DNA of 64,000 nt from Novosphingobium sp. (GCA_030697365.1 JAUYQH010000109.1:1-64000), one strand, 5' to 3'; counted from the stretch's first letter, positions 16,667 through 26,717 are shown. Notes: generated by a model not told the origin, from the sequence alone. Numbers and translations: made by a program.

Positions 16667-17598
16667 TGGACTTTCGTTTCAGCGACGACCAGCTGACGCT
16701 CGCCGAAGGCGTGCGCGACTACCTGACCGGCACGCACGGCCCCGAAGTGTTGCGTGCGCTCGATGCCGGACCCAATCGCGATCCGGCGATCTGGCAAGGG
16801 CTGGTCGAAATGGGCTTGCCCGGTCTGCTGGTGTCCGAGGCGCACGGCGGGCTTGGTCTCGGCTTGCCCGAGGCGGCGCTGATCGCGCGCGAATGCGGCC
16901 GCGCCGCGCTGGCCGAGCCGCTGGTCGATGTCGCCTTCGTCGCCGCGCCGTGCTTCGCCCGTGCGGGGGACACCGAAGCGATGGCAGCGATCGCCGCGGG
17001 CGAGAAGCGCCTGCCTCCGAGCCATGCGATCAACCCGTGGGTCGCCGACGGCGACGGCGAGCAACTGGTAAGCGTCGATCCGCTGCGCAACCTCACCGCC
17101 GCGTCAGCCGGGTGCAATGACGATCCCTACCTGCTCGACCTCGGCGCGTTGATGAGCGCGGCGCAAATGGTCGGGCTGGCCGAGGCGATGCTCGACCAGG
17201 CGACCGAATACGCCAAGCTGCGCACCCAGTTCGGCCAGCCGATCGGCGCGTTCCAGGCGATCAAGCACAGCCTTGCGACATGCGCGGTGGCGATCGAGTT
17301 CGCCCGCCCGGTAGCGTGGCGCGCGGCGCAAGCGCTCGAAGATGGACTGGACAGCGCATCGGTCCACGTCAGCCACGCCAAGCTCGCCGCGACCGACGCC
17401 GCGACCCTGACCGCCGAGACCGCGATCCAGGTCCACGGCGCGATGGGCTACACTTACGAGGTCGACTTGCACTTCTGGATGAAGCGCGCCTGGGCGCTCG
17501 CCGGGGCGTGGGGCGACCGCGCGTTTCACTTGCGCCGGATCGACGCCGCCGTGTTTGGCGGCACGCTGCCGATCGGCCCCGAACACACTTTCGCCTGA
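16666..17598 (+). CDS. ipdE2: Acyl-CoA dehydrogenase IpdE2 (FadE33-like, short subunit)
   Basis: The 310-residue acyl-CoA dehydrogenase is shorter than canonical (about 380). It has ARECGRAALAEPLVDVAFVA, TQFGQPIGAFQAIKHSLA and TAIQVHGAMGYTYE but lacks a full middle beta domain. Such short subunits pair with a full-length one as alpha2beta2 dehydrogenases for ring-bearing CoA esters. It directly follows ipdE1 with 1-nt overlap, which is why I name it ipdE2. Confidence 0.88.
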   Translation: MDFRFSDDQLTLAEGVRDYLTGTHGPEVLRALDAGPNRDPAIWQGLVEMGLPGLLVSEAHGGLGLGLPEAALIARECGRAALAEPLVDVAFVAAPCFARAGDTEAMAAIAAGEKRLPPSHAINPWVADGDGEQLVSVDPLRNLTAASAGCNDDPYLLDLGALMSAAQMVGLAEAMLDQATEYAKLRTQFGQPIGAFQAIKHSLATCAVAIEFARPVAWRAAQALEDGLDSASVHVSHAKLAATDAATLTAETAIQVHGAMGYTYEVDLHFWMKRAWALAGAWGDRAFHLRRIDAAVFGGTLPIGPEHTFA

Positions 17599-17610
17599 GG
17601 ATTTTTCGCA

Positions 17611-18765
17611 GTGCCCGAAGCCTATATCATTGACGCCGTGCGCACCCCCATCGGCCGCAAGAAGGGCAGCCTCGCGGCCGTCCACCCCGCCGACCTCGGC
17701 GCGCACCCGATCAAGGCGCTGATGAGCCGCACCGGAATCGATCCGGGCGCGGTCGATGACGTCGTCTGGGGCTGCTGCGACACGATCGGGCCGCAAGCTG
17801 GCGACATCGGGCGCACCGTGTGGCTGGTCGCGGGGCTGCCGCAGCATGTCCCCGGTACCACCATCGACCGCCAGTGCGGGTCGTCGCAGCAAGCGCTGCA
17901 CTTCGCCGCGCAAGGGGTGATGAGCGGGACGCAGGACCTGGTCGTCGCCGGCGGCAGCCAGGCGATGAACGCGATTCCCATTTCGGCGGCGATGTTCGCG
18001 GGCGAGGCGCACGGCTTCTCCAACCCGTTCAACGGCTCCAAGGGCTGGGTCGAGCGCTACGGCGACGGGATATTGAACCAGATAGACTCGGCGCAAATGA
18101 TCGCCGACAAGTGGGGCCTCACCCGCGAGGCGATGGAGCAGTTCGCGCTCGCCTCGCACAGCCGCGCCCAGGCCGCGACCGACGCCGGCTGGTTCGCGGG
18201 CGAGATCGCGCCGCTGGAAGGGCTCGACCGCGACGAGACGATCCGCCCCGGGACCACTCTCGAGGGGCTGGCTGCGCTCAAGACGGTGCAGGAAGGCGGG
18301 ACTATCACCGCCGGAGTCGCCAGCCAGAACTGCGACGGCGCCGCCGCGCTGCTGGTCGCGTCGGAGCAGGCGGTCAAGGATCACGGGCTCAAGCCGCGCG
18401 CGCGCATCCACCACATCTCGGTCCGCGCCGACGACCCGGTGTGGATGCTGACCGCGCCGATTCCCGCGACGCAATATGCGCTCAAGAAGGCCGGGATGCG
18501 GATCGAGGACATAGACTTGTTCGAATGCAACGAGGCGTTCGCCAGCGTGCCGATGGCGTGGATGAAGGAGCTCGGGATTCCGCACGAACGAGTCAACGTA
18601 AACGGCGGGGCGATCGCGCTCGGCCATCCGCTCGGCGCGACCGGCGCGCGGCTGATGACCACTCTGCTTAATGCGCTCGAGCGCACTGGCGGGCGCTATG
18701 GCTTGCAGACGATGTGCGAAGGCGGCGGCCAGGCCAACGTCACGATCGTGGAGCGGCTGTCATGA
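17611..18765 (+). CDS. fadA6: Thiolase FadA6-like
   Basis: The 384-residue thiolase has catalytic Cys in DRQCGSSQQAL, His in GGAIALGHPLGATGAR and the second Cys in QTMCEGGGQANVTI. The segment KPRARIHHIS and the PIPATQYALKKAGM stretch closely resemble mycobacterial FadA6, the HIP beta-oxidation thiolase. The start is GTG at 17611 with GAGG upstream. A 12-nt gap separates it from ipdE2, one of the few gaps in this operon. Confidence 0.93.
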   Translation: MPEAYIIDAVRTPIGRKKGSLAAVHPADLGAHPIKALMSRTGIDPGAVDDVVWGCCDTIGPQAGDIGRTVWLVAGLPQHVPGTTIDRQCGSSQQALHFAAQGVMSGTQDLVVAGGSQAMNAIPISAAMFAGEAHGFSNPFNGSKGWVERYGDGILNQIDSAQMIADKWGLTREAMEQFALASHSRAQAATDAGWFAGEIAPLEGLDRDETIRPGTTLEGLAALKTVQEGGTITAGVASQNCDGAAALLVASEQAVKDHGLKPRARIHHISVRADDPVWMLTAPIPATQYALKKAGMRIEDIDLFECNEAFASVPMAWMKELGIPHERVNVNGGAIALGHPLGATGARLMTTLLNALERTGGRYGLQTMCEGGGQANVTIVERLS

Positions 18766-19208
18766 CCGCCAATCCGGCAATCGACATCCCCAACTTGCTC
18801 TACACTTACGCGATCCGCTTCGACGACGGCGACTTTGAAGGCGCGGCCCGGCTGTTCAAGCACGGCTGCGTCGTTGCCGAAGGGCACCGCATCGCCGGGG
18901 TCGAGGCGATCACCGCGATGTGGCGGCAATGGGTCCGGCTCCACGATGGCAAGCCCCGGACCCGCCATCTGACCACCAACCCGATCATCGCGCTCGCCGA
19001 CGACGGGCAATCGGCGACCTGTGTCACCCAGTGGACGGTGCTGCAGGCGGCCGAGGGCTATCCGCTGCAGATCGTCGCCAGCGGGCGCTATCACGACACA
19101 TTCGCGCTGATCGCCGGGGCGTGGGCGTTCACCGAGCGCGTTTACCAGCAGACCGACCTGGTCGGCGATACCAGCGCGCACCTGATCCGCGAATTGAGTG
19201 AGAGCTGA
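18762..19208 (+). CDS. SnoaL-like (NTF2-fold) protein
   Basis: The 148-residue product starts at the ATGA overlap with fadA6. The pattern DIPNLLYTYAIRFDDGDFEG plus ARLFKHGCVV fits SnoaL_4 proteins. ITAMWRQWVRLHDGKPRTRH adds a conserved His-containing segment. No ketosteroid isomerase Tyr14/Asp38/Asp99 set is seen. It probably assists a neighbouring SDR or dehydrogenase, but the role is unknown. Confidence 0.85.
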   Translation: MTANPAIDIPNLLYTYAIRFDDGDFEGAARLFKHGCVVAEGHRIAGVEAITAMWRQWVRLHDGKPRTRHLTTNPIIALADDGQSATCVTQWTVLQAAEGYPLQIVASGRYHDTFALIAGAWAFTERVYQQTDLVGDTSAHLIRELSES

Positions 19209-19209
19209 G

Positions 19210-20115
19210 ATGGGCATTTGCGATAACCGCACCGTCGTGATCACCGGCGCGGCGCGCGGCCTGGGGCGCGCCTATGCGCTAGCGTTCGCCGCCGAGGGCG
19301 CGAACGTGGTGGTCAATGACATCGGCGCCTCGCTCGCCGGCGAAGGCCGCGACACCAGCGCCGCCGACGGCGTGGTCGCGGAGATCGTCGCGGCGGGCGG
19401 CCACGCCATCGCCAACTACGAGGACATTACCGACTGGGACGCCGCGAAACGGATCGTCGAAGCGGCGGTCGCGGCGTTCGGCAACTTGCACGTGGTGGTC
19501 AACAACGCCGGGATCGTGCGCGACCGGATGTTCGTCTCGGCCACGCTCGATGAATGGGACGCGACGATGCACGTCCACTTGCGCGGGCATTTCTGCTTGT
19601 CGCGCCACGCGGTCGATCACTGGCGCGCCAAGCAGAAGGCGGGGGCGAACCTCGACGCGCGGATCATTAACACCACTTCGGGCGCGGGGCTTCAGGGCTC
19701 GATCGCGCAAGCCGCTTATTCGACCGCCAAGGGCGGGATCGCGGCGCTGACGCTGGTCCAAGCGGCCGAGCTGGCGCGCTACGGGATTACCGCCAACGCG
19801 CTCGCCCCGTCGGCGAGGACGCGGATGACCGAGCAGGCATTCGCCGACAAGATGGCGACCGAAGGCGAGAGTTTTGACGTCATGGACCCGGCCAACATCG
19901 CGCCGGCGGTGGTCTGGCTGGGCTCGGCGAAGAGCGCTCACGTCACCGGGTGCGTGTTCGAGCTCGAGGGCGGCAGGATCATGCTCGAGGACGGCTGGCG
20001 CGAGGGGCCGGCGGTCGATGCTGGCAAGCGCTGGGACCCGGAGGATGTGGGCGGCGCGGTCGACAAGCTGCTCGACGAGCGGGTCCCGCCGCGCAAGGTC
20101 TGGGGTACCACCTGA
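19210..20115 (+). CDS. SDR family hydroxyacyl-CoA-type dehydrogenase
   Basis: The 301-residue SDR is longer than usual. It has VITGAARGLGRAYALAFAAE, NNAGIVRDRMF, a serine in NTTSGAGLQG and YSTAKGGI. The sequence style resembles Hsd4A/HSD17B4-like 3-hydroxyacyl-CoA dehydrogenases of sterol beta-oxidation. A C-terminal tail follows the Rossmann core. The ATG at 19210 follows the upstream stop directly; a GTG at 19198 is in frame but inside the SnoaL gene. Its task is probably a CoA-ester oxidation (inference). Confidence 0.9.
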   Translation: MGICDNRTVVITGAARGLGRAYALAFAAEGANVVVNDIGASLAGEGRDTSAADGVVAEIVAAGGHAIANYEDITDWDAAKRIVEAAVAAFGNLHVVVNNAGIVRDRMFVSATLDEWDATMHVHLRGHFCLSRHAVDHWRAKQKAGANLDARIINTTSGAGLQGSIAQAAYSTAKGGIAALTLVQAAELARYGITANALAPSARTRMTEQAFADKMATEGESFDVMDPANIAPAVVWLGSAKSAHVTGCVFELEGGRIMLEDGWREGPAVDAGKRWDPEDVGGAVDKLLDERVPPRKVWGTT

Positions 20116-21161
20116 TGCACTTCGCCTTCACCGACGAGCAGGCGATGATCGCCGAGACCGTGCGCGGGTTCTTCGCCGAACACGCGACTTCGGCGCGCAC
20201 GCGCAAGGCGATGGCTGGCGATGGCGTGGACCGCGCTTTGTGGGCGTCGTTCTGCACCGAGCTCGGGCTGTCGGGCGTCGCGATTCTCGAAGACGCGGGC
20301 GGGGCGGGGCTGGGGCTGGTCGAGCTGGCGATCGTCGCCGAGGCGGCGGGCGCGCAAGTCGCGGCGCTGCCGCTGCTTGGCCATGTCATGGCGAGCCAGG
20401 CGCTGGCGGTTGGCGGTGGCGATCGGCAAGTGCTCGGCGAGCTGATCGCGGGCGACACAATCGCCGCTTACGCGCACCGCGCCGACCTTTCGGCATCGGG
20501 CGACACGCTCAACGGGACGATCGAGTTCGTCGCGCACGGCGGCATCGCCGATTGCTTCGTCGTCACCACCAACGACGCCGCGTGGCTGGTCGCCGCCGAC
20601 GCGCCGGGACTTACCGTCACTCCACTGACCACGATGGATCAGACGCGCCCCTACGCCCGGCTGACGCTCAACGGAGTCGCGGGCGAGCGGTTATCCGACC
20701 CCGCCGCCGCAATCTCAGCCGCGCACAACGCCGGCTTCGTAGTGCTCGCCGCCGAGGCACTCGGCGGGGCGCAGGCGTGCCTCGACCGCACGGTCGGCTA
20801 CTCGCTCGAGCGCGTCCAGTTCGGCCGCCCGATCGGCAGTTTCCAGGCCTATAAGCACCGCCTCGCCGACATGATGGTCGAAATCGAGCAAGCGCGCTCG
20901 GCGGTTTACTGGGCGGCCTGCGCGATCGACGAGTCCTCGGACGAAGCGGCGCTCGCGGTCCACGCCGCCAAGAGCTTCGCCGCCGACACCTTTTTCCGCT
21001 GCGCCGGCGACATGATCCAGCTCCACGGCGGGATCGGCTTCACCTGGGAGCACGACGCGCATCTGTTCTTCAAGCGCGCGCGCGCGATCCAGACGCTGCT
21101 CGGCGAAGGCGCCTGGCACCGCGAGCAAATCGCCGCGATGGTTTTCGGAGATGCGGCATGA
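20115..21161 (+). CDS. Acyl-CoA dehydrogenase, short subunit (FadE32-like)
   Basis: The 348-residue acyl-CoA dehydrogenase family protein contains AAEALGGAQACLDRTVGYSL, RVQFGRPIGSFQAYKHRLAD and IQLHGGIGFTWEHDAHLFFK. It is short and is followed by a full-length dehydrogenase with a 4-nt overlap, the arrangement of heteromeric steroid acyl-CoA dehydrogenases. The start ATG overlaps the SDR stop by 1 nt. It may act in desaturating a HIP-derived CoA ester. Confidence 0.9.
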   Translation: MHFAFTDEQAMIAETVRGFFAEHATSARTRKAMAGDGVDRALWASFCTELGLSGVAILEDAGGAGLGLVELAIVAEAAGAQVAALPLLGHVMASQALAVGGGDRQVLGELIAGDTIAAYAHRADLSASGDTLNGTIEFVAHGGIADCFVVTTNDAAWLVAADAPGLTVTPLTTMDQTRPYARLTLNGVAGERLSDPAAAISAAHNAGFVVLAAEALGGAQACLDRTVGYSLERVQFGRPIGSFQAYKHRLADMMVEIEQARSAVYWAACAIDESSDEAALAVHAAKSFAADTFFRCAGDMIQLHGGIGFTWEHDAHLFFKRARAIQTLLGEGAWHREQIAAMVFGDAA

Positions 21162-22336
21162 AGCTGGGATTCACGCCGGCGGAGGAAGACTTCCGCAAGG
21201 AGGCGGCGGATTGGCTCGCCGGGCAGATGGCGGGCGAGTTCGCCGACATCAAGGGGATCACCAAGCTCACCGAGCGCCCCGAGCGGCGCAAGGAATGGGA
21301 GCAGCAGCTCGCCGCGCACGGCTGGAGCTGCATCGGCTGGCCCAAGGAATGGGGCGGGCGCGACGCCAGCCTCGCCGAGCAAGTGATCTTCGCCGAGGAA
21401 TACGCACGCGCCGGGGTGCCGGGGCGGATCAACCACATCGGGGTCGAGCTCGCCGGCCCGACCATCCTGACTTTCGGCACCGACGAGCAGAAGGCCAAGT
21501 TCCTCCCCGGCATCGCCGCCGGGACGACGATCTGGTGCCAGGGCTTTTCCGAACCCAACGCCGGCTCCGATTTGGCGTCCGTCCGCACGAAAGCGCGGCT
21601 CGATGGCGACGAGTGGGTCGTCGACGGCCAAAAAATCTGGACCAGCCTGGCGCACGTCTCCGACTGGATTTTCGTCGTCACCCGCTCCGAGGAAGGCTCG
21701 AAGGGCCCCAAGGGGCTGACTTTCGTGATGATGGACTTGGCCCAGCCGGGGATCGAGGTGCGCGGGATCAAGCAGATCAACGGCGACGCCGAGTTCAACG
21801 AGACCTTCTTCGACGGCGCGCGGACCGCCGCCGACAACATCATCGGCGCACCCGGCGGCGGGTGGAAGGTCGCCATGGGGCTGCTCGCGTTCGAGCGCGG
21901 AGTTTCGACGCTCGGCCAGCAGATGGGCTTCAGGAACGAGCTCGACGAGATCGTCGCGGCGGCGAAAGCCAATGGCGCGGCGCGCGACCCGCTGATTCGC
22001 CAGCGCATCGCCAAAGCCGAGATCGGGCTCAGGCTGATGCGCTATGGGGCGATGCGGATGCTGTCGAACACTGACCACTCGCGCCCCGACGGCGCCGCGC
22101 TGACCTACAAGATCCAGTGGGCCAGCTGGCGCCGCGCGCTCGGCGAGCTGGCGATGGATGTGCTCGGCCAGACGGGCGAGGTCACCGACGGTCCCGCCTA
22201 CGAATGGGGCATATTGCCCAACCTGTTCCTCTATTCGCGCGCTGACACGATCTATGGCGGCACCAACCAGATCCAGCGCAACCTGATCGCCGAACGCGCG
22301 CTCGGTCTGCCGCGCGAGCCGCGGGGAGACTTGTGA
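21158..22336 (+). CDS. Acyl-CoA dehydrogenase, full-length subunit (FadE31-like)
   Basis: The 392-residue dehydrogenase has GWPKEWGGRDASLAEQVIFA, FSEPNAGSDLASVRT, DGQKIWTSLAHVSD and GGTNQIQRNLIAERALGLPR, all canonical flavin and substrate segments. It is the partner of the preceding 348-residue subunit, with ATGA overlap. Together they form the second dehydrogenase pair of the operon. Confidence 0.92.
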   Translation: MKLGFTPAEEDFRKEAADWLAGQMAGEFADIKGITKLTERPERRKEWEQQLAAHGWSCIGWPKEWGGRDASLAEQVIFAEEYARAGVPGRINHIGVELAGPTILTFGTDEQKAKFLPGIAAGTTIWCQGFSEPNAGSDLASVRTKARLDGDEWVVDGQKIWTSLAHVSDWIFVVTRSEEGSKGPKGLTFVMMDLAQPGIEVRGIKQINGDAEFNETFFDGARTAADNIIGAPGGGWKVAMGLLAFERGVSTLGQQMGFRNELDEIVAAAKANGAARDPLIRQRIAKAEIGLRLMRYGAMRMLSNTDHSRPDGAALTYKIQWASWRRALGELAMDVLGQTGEVTDGPAYEWGILPNLFLYSRADTIYGGTNQIQRNLIAERALGLPREPRGDL

Positions 22337-23109
22337 TGGTTCCGATTTATCCTGAGCCGCGCAATTTGCTTGCGGGCAAGACCGTGGTGGTCACCGCCGC
22401 CGCCGGCACCGGGATCGGCTTCGCCGTCGCCAAGCGCGCCGCCGAGGAAGGCGCGGCGGTGCTGATCTCGGATTTTCACGAGCGCCGGCTGGGCGAGGCG
22501 GCAGAGCGGATCGCCGCGGAAACCGGCACGCGTCCCGCGACCTTCGTCTGCGATGTGACCCAGGAGGACCAGGTCCAGGGCTTGCGCGATGCCGCGCTGG
22601 CCGAGCTCGGCCAGGTCGATGTGCTGATCAATAATGCCGGGCTCGGCGGCGAGGTCGGCGTCGTCGACATGAGCGACGAGCAGTGGTTCCGCGTGCTCGA
22701 CGTGACGCTCAACTCGGTGTTCCGGATGACCCGCGCGTTCCTCCCGGCGATGCAGGCGCGTGGGAGCGGGGCGATCGTCAACAACGCTTCGGTGCTTGGC
22801 TGGCGCGCGCAAAAGGGGCAAGCGCACTACGCCGCGGCCAAGGCGGGGGTGATGGCGTTTACCCGCTGCTCGGCGGTCGAGGCGGCGGAATTCGGGGTGC
22901 GGATCAACGCGGTCGCGCCGTCGATCGCGATGCACGCTTTCCTCGCCAAGGTGACCAGCGACGAGCTGCTCGACAAGCTTTCGGCGCAAGAGGCGTTCGG
23001 GCGTCCGGCCGAGGTCTGGGAAGTCGCCAACGTGATGATCTTCCTCGCCTCCGATCTCGCCAGCTACATGACCGGCGAGGTGGTTTCGGTGTCGAGCCAA
23101 AGGGCGTGA
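22336..23109 (+). CDS. ipdF: IpdF-like SDR, HIP catabolism reductase/dehydrogenase
   Basis: The 257-residue SDR has an unusual cofactor motif, VTAAAGTGIG, followed by ISDFHERRLGEAAERI, and NNASVLGWRAQKGQAHYAAA with YAAAK. These features match my recollection of mycobacterial IpdF (Rv3559c), which acts on the 5-oxo/5-hydroxy group of HIP-CoA. The C-terminus TGEVVSVSSQRA is also like IpdF rather than the usual DGG ending. The ATG at 22336 overlaps the dehydrogenase stop by 1 nt. Confidence 0.9.
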   Translation: MVPIYPEPRNLLAGKTVVVTAAAGTGIGFAVAKRAAEEGAAVLISDFHERRLGEAAERIAAETGTRPATFVCDVTQEDQVQGLRDAALAELGQVDVLINNAGLGGEVGVVDMSDEQWFRVLDVTLNSVFRMTRAFLPAMQARGSGAIVNNASVLGWRAQKGQAHYAAAKAGVMAFTRCSAVEAAEFGVRINAVAPSIAMHAFLAKVTSDELLDKLSAQEAFGRPAEVWEVANVMIFLASDLASYMTGEVVSVSSQRA

Positions 23110-23567
23110 CCAAGGTTTTTGACACGCCCAGCGGGCTGCTTGGCTCCGAAGGCACGCGTCTCGGCCCCAGCGACTGGCTGCTCATCGACCAGGCCCGCGT
23201 AAACGGCTTCGCCGAGGTCACCGGCGACCACCAATGGATCCACATCGACGTCGAGCGCGCGAAAGCCGGGCCGTTCGGCGGGACCATCGCCCACGGTTAT
23301 CTGACGATGAGCCTGGTCAACTTGTTCCTGCCGCAGCTGATCGAGGTCCGCGGCTTCGTCCACGCGGTCAACTTCGGCGCCGACCGGCTGCGCTTCCTCG
23401 TGCCGGTCAAAGTCGGAAGCCGCATCCGCGGCGTGGGCGAGATCGTCTCGGCCGAGGAAGTGAAGGGCGCGATCCAGTCCGTCGTGCGCGTCACCGTCGA
23501 GATCGAACACGGCGAGAAACCCGCTTGCGTGGTCGACACCATCAGCCGCTATTTCCCGGAGACCTGA
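23106..23567 (+). CDS. MaoC-like (R)-enoyl-CoA hydratase
   Basis: The 153-residue hot-dog protein starts at GTG 23106 (GTGA overlap with ipdF). It carries EVTGDHQWIHIDVERAKAGP and GGTIAHGYLTMSL, the hydratase-2 motif with catalytic Asp and His. It should hydrate a trans-enoyl-CoA in HIP or side-chain beta-oxidation. A long frame starting at 22683 is a shadow of ipdF. Confidence 0.92.
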   Translation: MTKVFDTPSGLLGSEGTRLGPSDWLLIDQARVNGFAEVTGDHQWIHIDVERAKAGPFGGTIAHGYLTMSLVNLFLPQLIEVRGFVHAVNFGADRLRFLVPVKVGSRIRGVGEIVSAEEVKGAIQSVVRVTVEIEHGEKPACVVDTISRYFPET

Positions 23568-23570
23568 ACC

Positions 23571-23945
23571 ATGCCCACCCCCGAGCAGATGACCGCGGCG
23601 GTCCATGCCTATGTCGACGCCTTCGCCAAAGCCGATTCCGAGGCCGCGGTCGCGCTGTTCGCCGAGGACGCGAGCGTCGAGGACCCGGTCGGCACCCCGC
23701 CCAAGGTCGGCACTGACGCAATCCGCGAGTTCTACACCTATTCGATGGGAACGGGCGCGAAGCTGCACCTTCAGGGCCCGATCCGCGTCGGTGAAAATTA
23801 TGCCGCGTTTGCGTTTCAGGTCCGGCTCAAGATGGGCGAGGCCGACGCCACGGTCGACGTGATCGACGTGTTCCGTTTCGAAGAGACGGGCAAGGTGCGC
23901 AAAATGGAAGCCTATTTCGGGCCGGCCAATTTCGGCGCCGCCTGA
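23571..23945 (+). CDS. ksi: Steroid delta5-isomerase (ketosteroid isomerase)
   Basis: The 124-residue protein aligns almost end-to-end with Comamonas testosteroni ketosteroid isomerase (125 aa, from memory). All three catalytic residues keep their numbering: Tyr14 (HAYVDAF), Asp38 (VEDPVG) and Asp99 (VIDVFRF). It isomerises delta5-3-ketosteroids to delta4. It sits unexpectedly among C/D-ring genes, 3 nt after the MaoC gene. This is the only SnoaL-fold protein in the window with a full KSI triad. Confidence 0.95.
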   Translation: MPTPEQMTAAVHAYVDAFAKADSEAAVALFAEDASVEDPVGTPPKVGTDAIREFYTYSMGTGAKLHLQGPIRVGENYAAFAFQVRLKMGEADATVDVIDVFRFEETGKVRKMEAYFGPANFGAA

Positions 23946-23967
23946 CCGGGAACCGAGGAGAAGAACC

Positions 23968-25173
23968 ATGCGTGAGGCAGCCATTGTCGCAACCGCCCGC
24001 ACTGCTATCGGCAAGGCCTATCGCGGCGCCTTCAACGATACCGAGGCACCCGTCCTCGCTTCGCACGTCGTGAACGCGGTGCTCGATCGTTCGGGCGTCG
24101 ATCCGGCGCGCGTCGATGACGTCTATCTCGGCGTCGGCAACCAGTGGGGCACGCAGGGCTACAATGTCGGGCGGCTCACCGTCCATGCTTCGTGCCTGCC
24201 CAACACGACGGCGGGCATCTCACTGGATCGCAAATGCTCGTCCGGCCTGAACGCCATCGCGCTCGCTGCGCGCGCGATCCGAAGCGACGAAATCGACGTT
24301 GCGGTGGCGGGTGGGGTCGAACTCATCTCGCTCACCATCGGACCGATGGCGCCCACTTTTCGCAACCGTTCCAAAGCGGTGATCGCGGCGGACCCCTATG
24401 CCTATATGGCGATGATCGAGACCGCCGAGGTTGTGGCGGAGCGCTACGGCATTTCGCGCGAGATGCAGGATGCCTTCGCAGCCCAGAGCCAGCAGCGCGC
24501 GGGCGAGGCGCAAGCGGCGGGAAAATACGATGACGAGATAGTACCCATCACCGTAGATAAATCGCTCAAGGACAAGGAAGGCAACGAAACCGGCCGCGAA
24601 ACCCTGACACTCGCCGCCGATGAATGCATACGGGGGGACACCTCCGCCGAAGGGCTGTCGCTGCTGCGCCCGGTGTTCAAGGACGGCATGATCATCAAGG
24701 AGGGCAAGCACGTCACGGCGGGCAACGCGTCGCAGCTTTCAGACGGCGCATCGGCGCAGATCGTGATGGACCTCGAGACCGCGCAGAAGGAAGGGCTGCC
24801 AGTCCTCGGCATCTATCGCGGCTTCCAAGTGGCGGGGTGCGATCCCGACGAGATGGGCATTGGACCCGTATTTGCGATTCCCAAGCTGCTCGCGCGGGCG
24901 GGCCTCAAGATCGACGATATCGGACTTTGGGAGATCAACGAGGCGTTCGCCAGCCAGGCGGTCTATTGCCAGCAGAAGCTCGGCATCGATCCGGCAAGAC
25001 TCAACGTCAATGGCGGCGGCATCGCGCTCGGCCATCCCTTCGGGATGACGGGGAGCAGGCTCGCTGGCCATGCGCTGATCGAAGGCAAACGGCGCGGCGT
25101 CAAATATGTCGTTGTCTCGATGTGCGTCGCGGGCGGCATGGGCGCGGCGGGATTGTTCGAAGTCGCCGGATGA
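23968..25173 (+). CDS. Acetyl-CoA acetyltransferase (thiolase)
   Basis: The 401-residue thiolase has Cys in [11 protein letters not shown], His in [16 protein letters not shown] and Cys in [13 protein letters not shown]. It is distinct from FadA6 upstream and closer to general degradative thiolases. It has its own strong GAGGAG site and a 22-nt gap, unlike the overlapping neighbours, and its codon choice looks slightly less GC-biased. It may serve side-chain or late beta-oxidation. It overlaps fadD3 by 4 nt. Confidence 0.93.
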   Translation: MREAAIVATARTAIGKAYRGAFNDTEAPVLASHVVNAVLDRSGVDPARVDDVYLGVGNQWGTQGYNVGRLTVHASCLPNTTAGISLDRKCSSGLNAIALAARAIRSDEIDVAVAGGVELISLTIGPMAPTFRNRSKAVIAADPYAYMAMIETAEVVAERYGISREMQDAFAAQSQQRAGEAQAAGKYDDEIVPITVDKSLKDKEGNETGRETLTLAADECIRGDTSAEGLSLLRPVFKDGMIIKEGKHVTAGNASQLSDGASAQIVMDLETAQKEGLPVLGIYRGFQVAGCDPDEMGIGPVFAIPKLLARAGLKIDDIGLWEINEAFASQAVYCQQKLGIDPARLNVNGGGIALGHPFGMTGSRLAGHALIEGKRRGVKYVVVSMCVAGGMGAAGLFEVAG

Positions 25174-26717
25174 CGGACGCGCTGCCGCCGACTATTCCCC
25201 ATGCCGCCGATGCGGCCGCGCGGCGTTTCGGCGCGGCAGAGGCGATGGTTCTCCCTGACCGGCGGGTGAGTTTCGCCGAACTCTGGACGGAGGCCCGTGC
25301 GGCGGCTTCGGCCTTTCTCGCGAGCGGGATCCGCAAGGGCGATCGTGTCGCGATCTGGGCGCCCAACAGCCTCGAATGGATCGTCGCCGCACTGGGCGCG
25401 CAGACCGCGGGCGCGGCGATCGTGCCGCTCAACACCCGGCTCAAGGGAGGCGAAGCGGCCGACCAACTGCGTCGCTCGCGCAGCCGGCTGCTGTTCACCG
25501 TGCGCGATTTCCTCGGCACCGACTACGCCGCGCTGCTCGGCGGCGAGGACTTGCCCGAACTCCAGGCGACTGTCGCTTTCGATCGCGATTGGGGCGAGTG
25601 GCTGACGCGCGGCAGAGGCCCGAGCGATCAGGCGGTCGATGCCGCGTTGGCCCGGCTGTCGGGCTCCGACCTCAGCGACATTATCTTCACCTCGGGCACC
25701 ACCGGCGCGCCCAAGGGGGCGATGCACACGCACGACCGGGTGATCCCGGTGTTCGCTAACTGGGCGGATGTCACCGACTTGCGTGAGGGCGACCGCTACC
25801 TGATCGCCAACCCGTTCTTCCACACCTTCGGCTACAAGGCCGGGTGGGTCGCAGCGCTGCTCACCGGCGCCGCGATCGTGCCGATGGCATCGTTCGATGT
25901 CGCCGAGGCAATTCGGCTGATCGAGACCGAGCGGATCAGTTTCATCCCCGGCGCACCGACCATCTACCAGTCGCTGCTCGCCGAACGTGCGACCAACGCC
26001 TTCGACTCCTCGTCGCTGCGCGTGGCGGTGACCGGCGCGGCGACCGTCCCGCCGGTGCTGGTCCAGCGGATGCACGACGAGCTCGGGTTCGACGTGGTCG
26101 TGACCGGTTACGGCATGACCGAATGCGGCAACATCACGATGTGCCGCGCGATCGACCCGATCGCGCTGGTCGCGGCGAGCTGCGGCCGTGCGGTGCCGGA
26201 GCTCGAAGTGGCCATTATGGGCGATACCGGCGCGCTGCTCGCGCCGGGCGAAACCGGCGAGATCGTCGCGCGCGGGCGCGGGGTGATGCTCGGATATCTC
26301 GACGATCTCGCGGCCACCGCGGAAGCGATCGACCCCGCCGGGTGGCTCCACACCGGCGACATCGGCGTGCTCGATGACGCCGGCTACCTGCGCATCACCG
26401 ACCGCATCAAAGACATGTTCATTTGCGGCGGGTTTAATGCCTATCCAGCCGAGATCGAAAAGCAGCTAGCCGCGCATCCGGCGGTGGCCGAGGTTGCGGT
26501 GATCGGCGTTCCCGACGAGCGCCTCGGCGAGGTCGGCAAAGCGTTCGTGGTACTTCGCCCCGGCACCTCCGCGAGCGAGGCCGAGCTGATCGCCTGGTCG
26601 CGCGCAATCATGGCCAACTACAAGGCGCCGCGCGGTTTCGCGCTGGTCGAAGCACTGCCGCGCAACGCCTCGGGCAAAGTGGTCAAGACCGAGCTCAGAA
26701 CTTTGGGAGAGAACTGA
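25170..26717 (+). CDS. fadD3: HIP-CoA synthetase FadD3-like
   Basis: The 515-residue acyl-CoA synthetase has the P-loop [47 protein letters not shown] and the catalytic lysine region [27 protein letters not shown] and [19 protein letters not shown] match FadD3, which activates HIP with CoA at the start of C/D-ring degradation. The start is an ATGA overlap with the thiolase. Confidence 0.93.
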   Translation: MTDALPPTIPHAADAAARRFGAAEAMVLPDRRVSFAELWTEARAAASAFLASGIRKGDRVAIWAPNSLEWIVAALGAQTAGAAIVPLNTRLKGGEAADQLRRSRSRLLFTVRDFLGTDYAALLGGEDLPELQATVAFDRDWGEWLTRGRGPSDQAVDAALARLSGSDLSDIIFTSGTTGAPKGAMHTHDRVIPVFANWADVTDLREGDRYLIANPFFHTFGYKAGWVAALLTGAAIVPMASFDVAEAIRLIETERISFIPGAPTIYQSLLAERATNAFDSSSLRVAVTGAATVPPVLVQRMHDELGFDVVVTGYGMTECGNITMCRAIDPIALVAASCGRAVPELEVAIMGDTGALLAPGETGEIVARGRGVMLGYLDDLAATAEAIDPAGWLHTGDIGVLDDAGYLRITDRIKDMFICGGFNAYPAEIEKQLAAHPAVAEVAVIGVPDERLGEVGKAFVVLRPGTSASEAELIAWSRAIMANYKAPRGFALVEALPRNASGKVVKTELRTLGEN

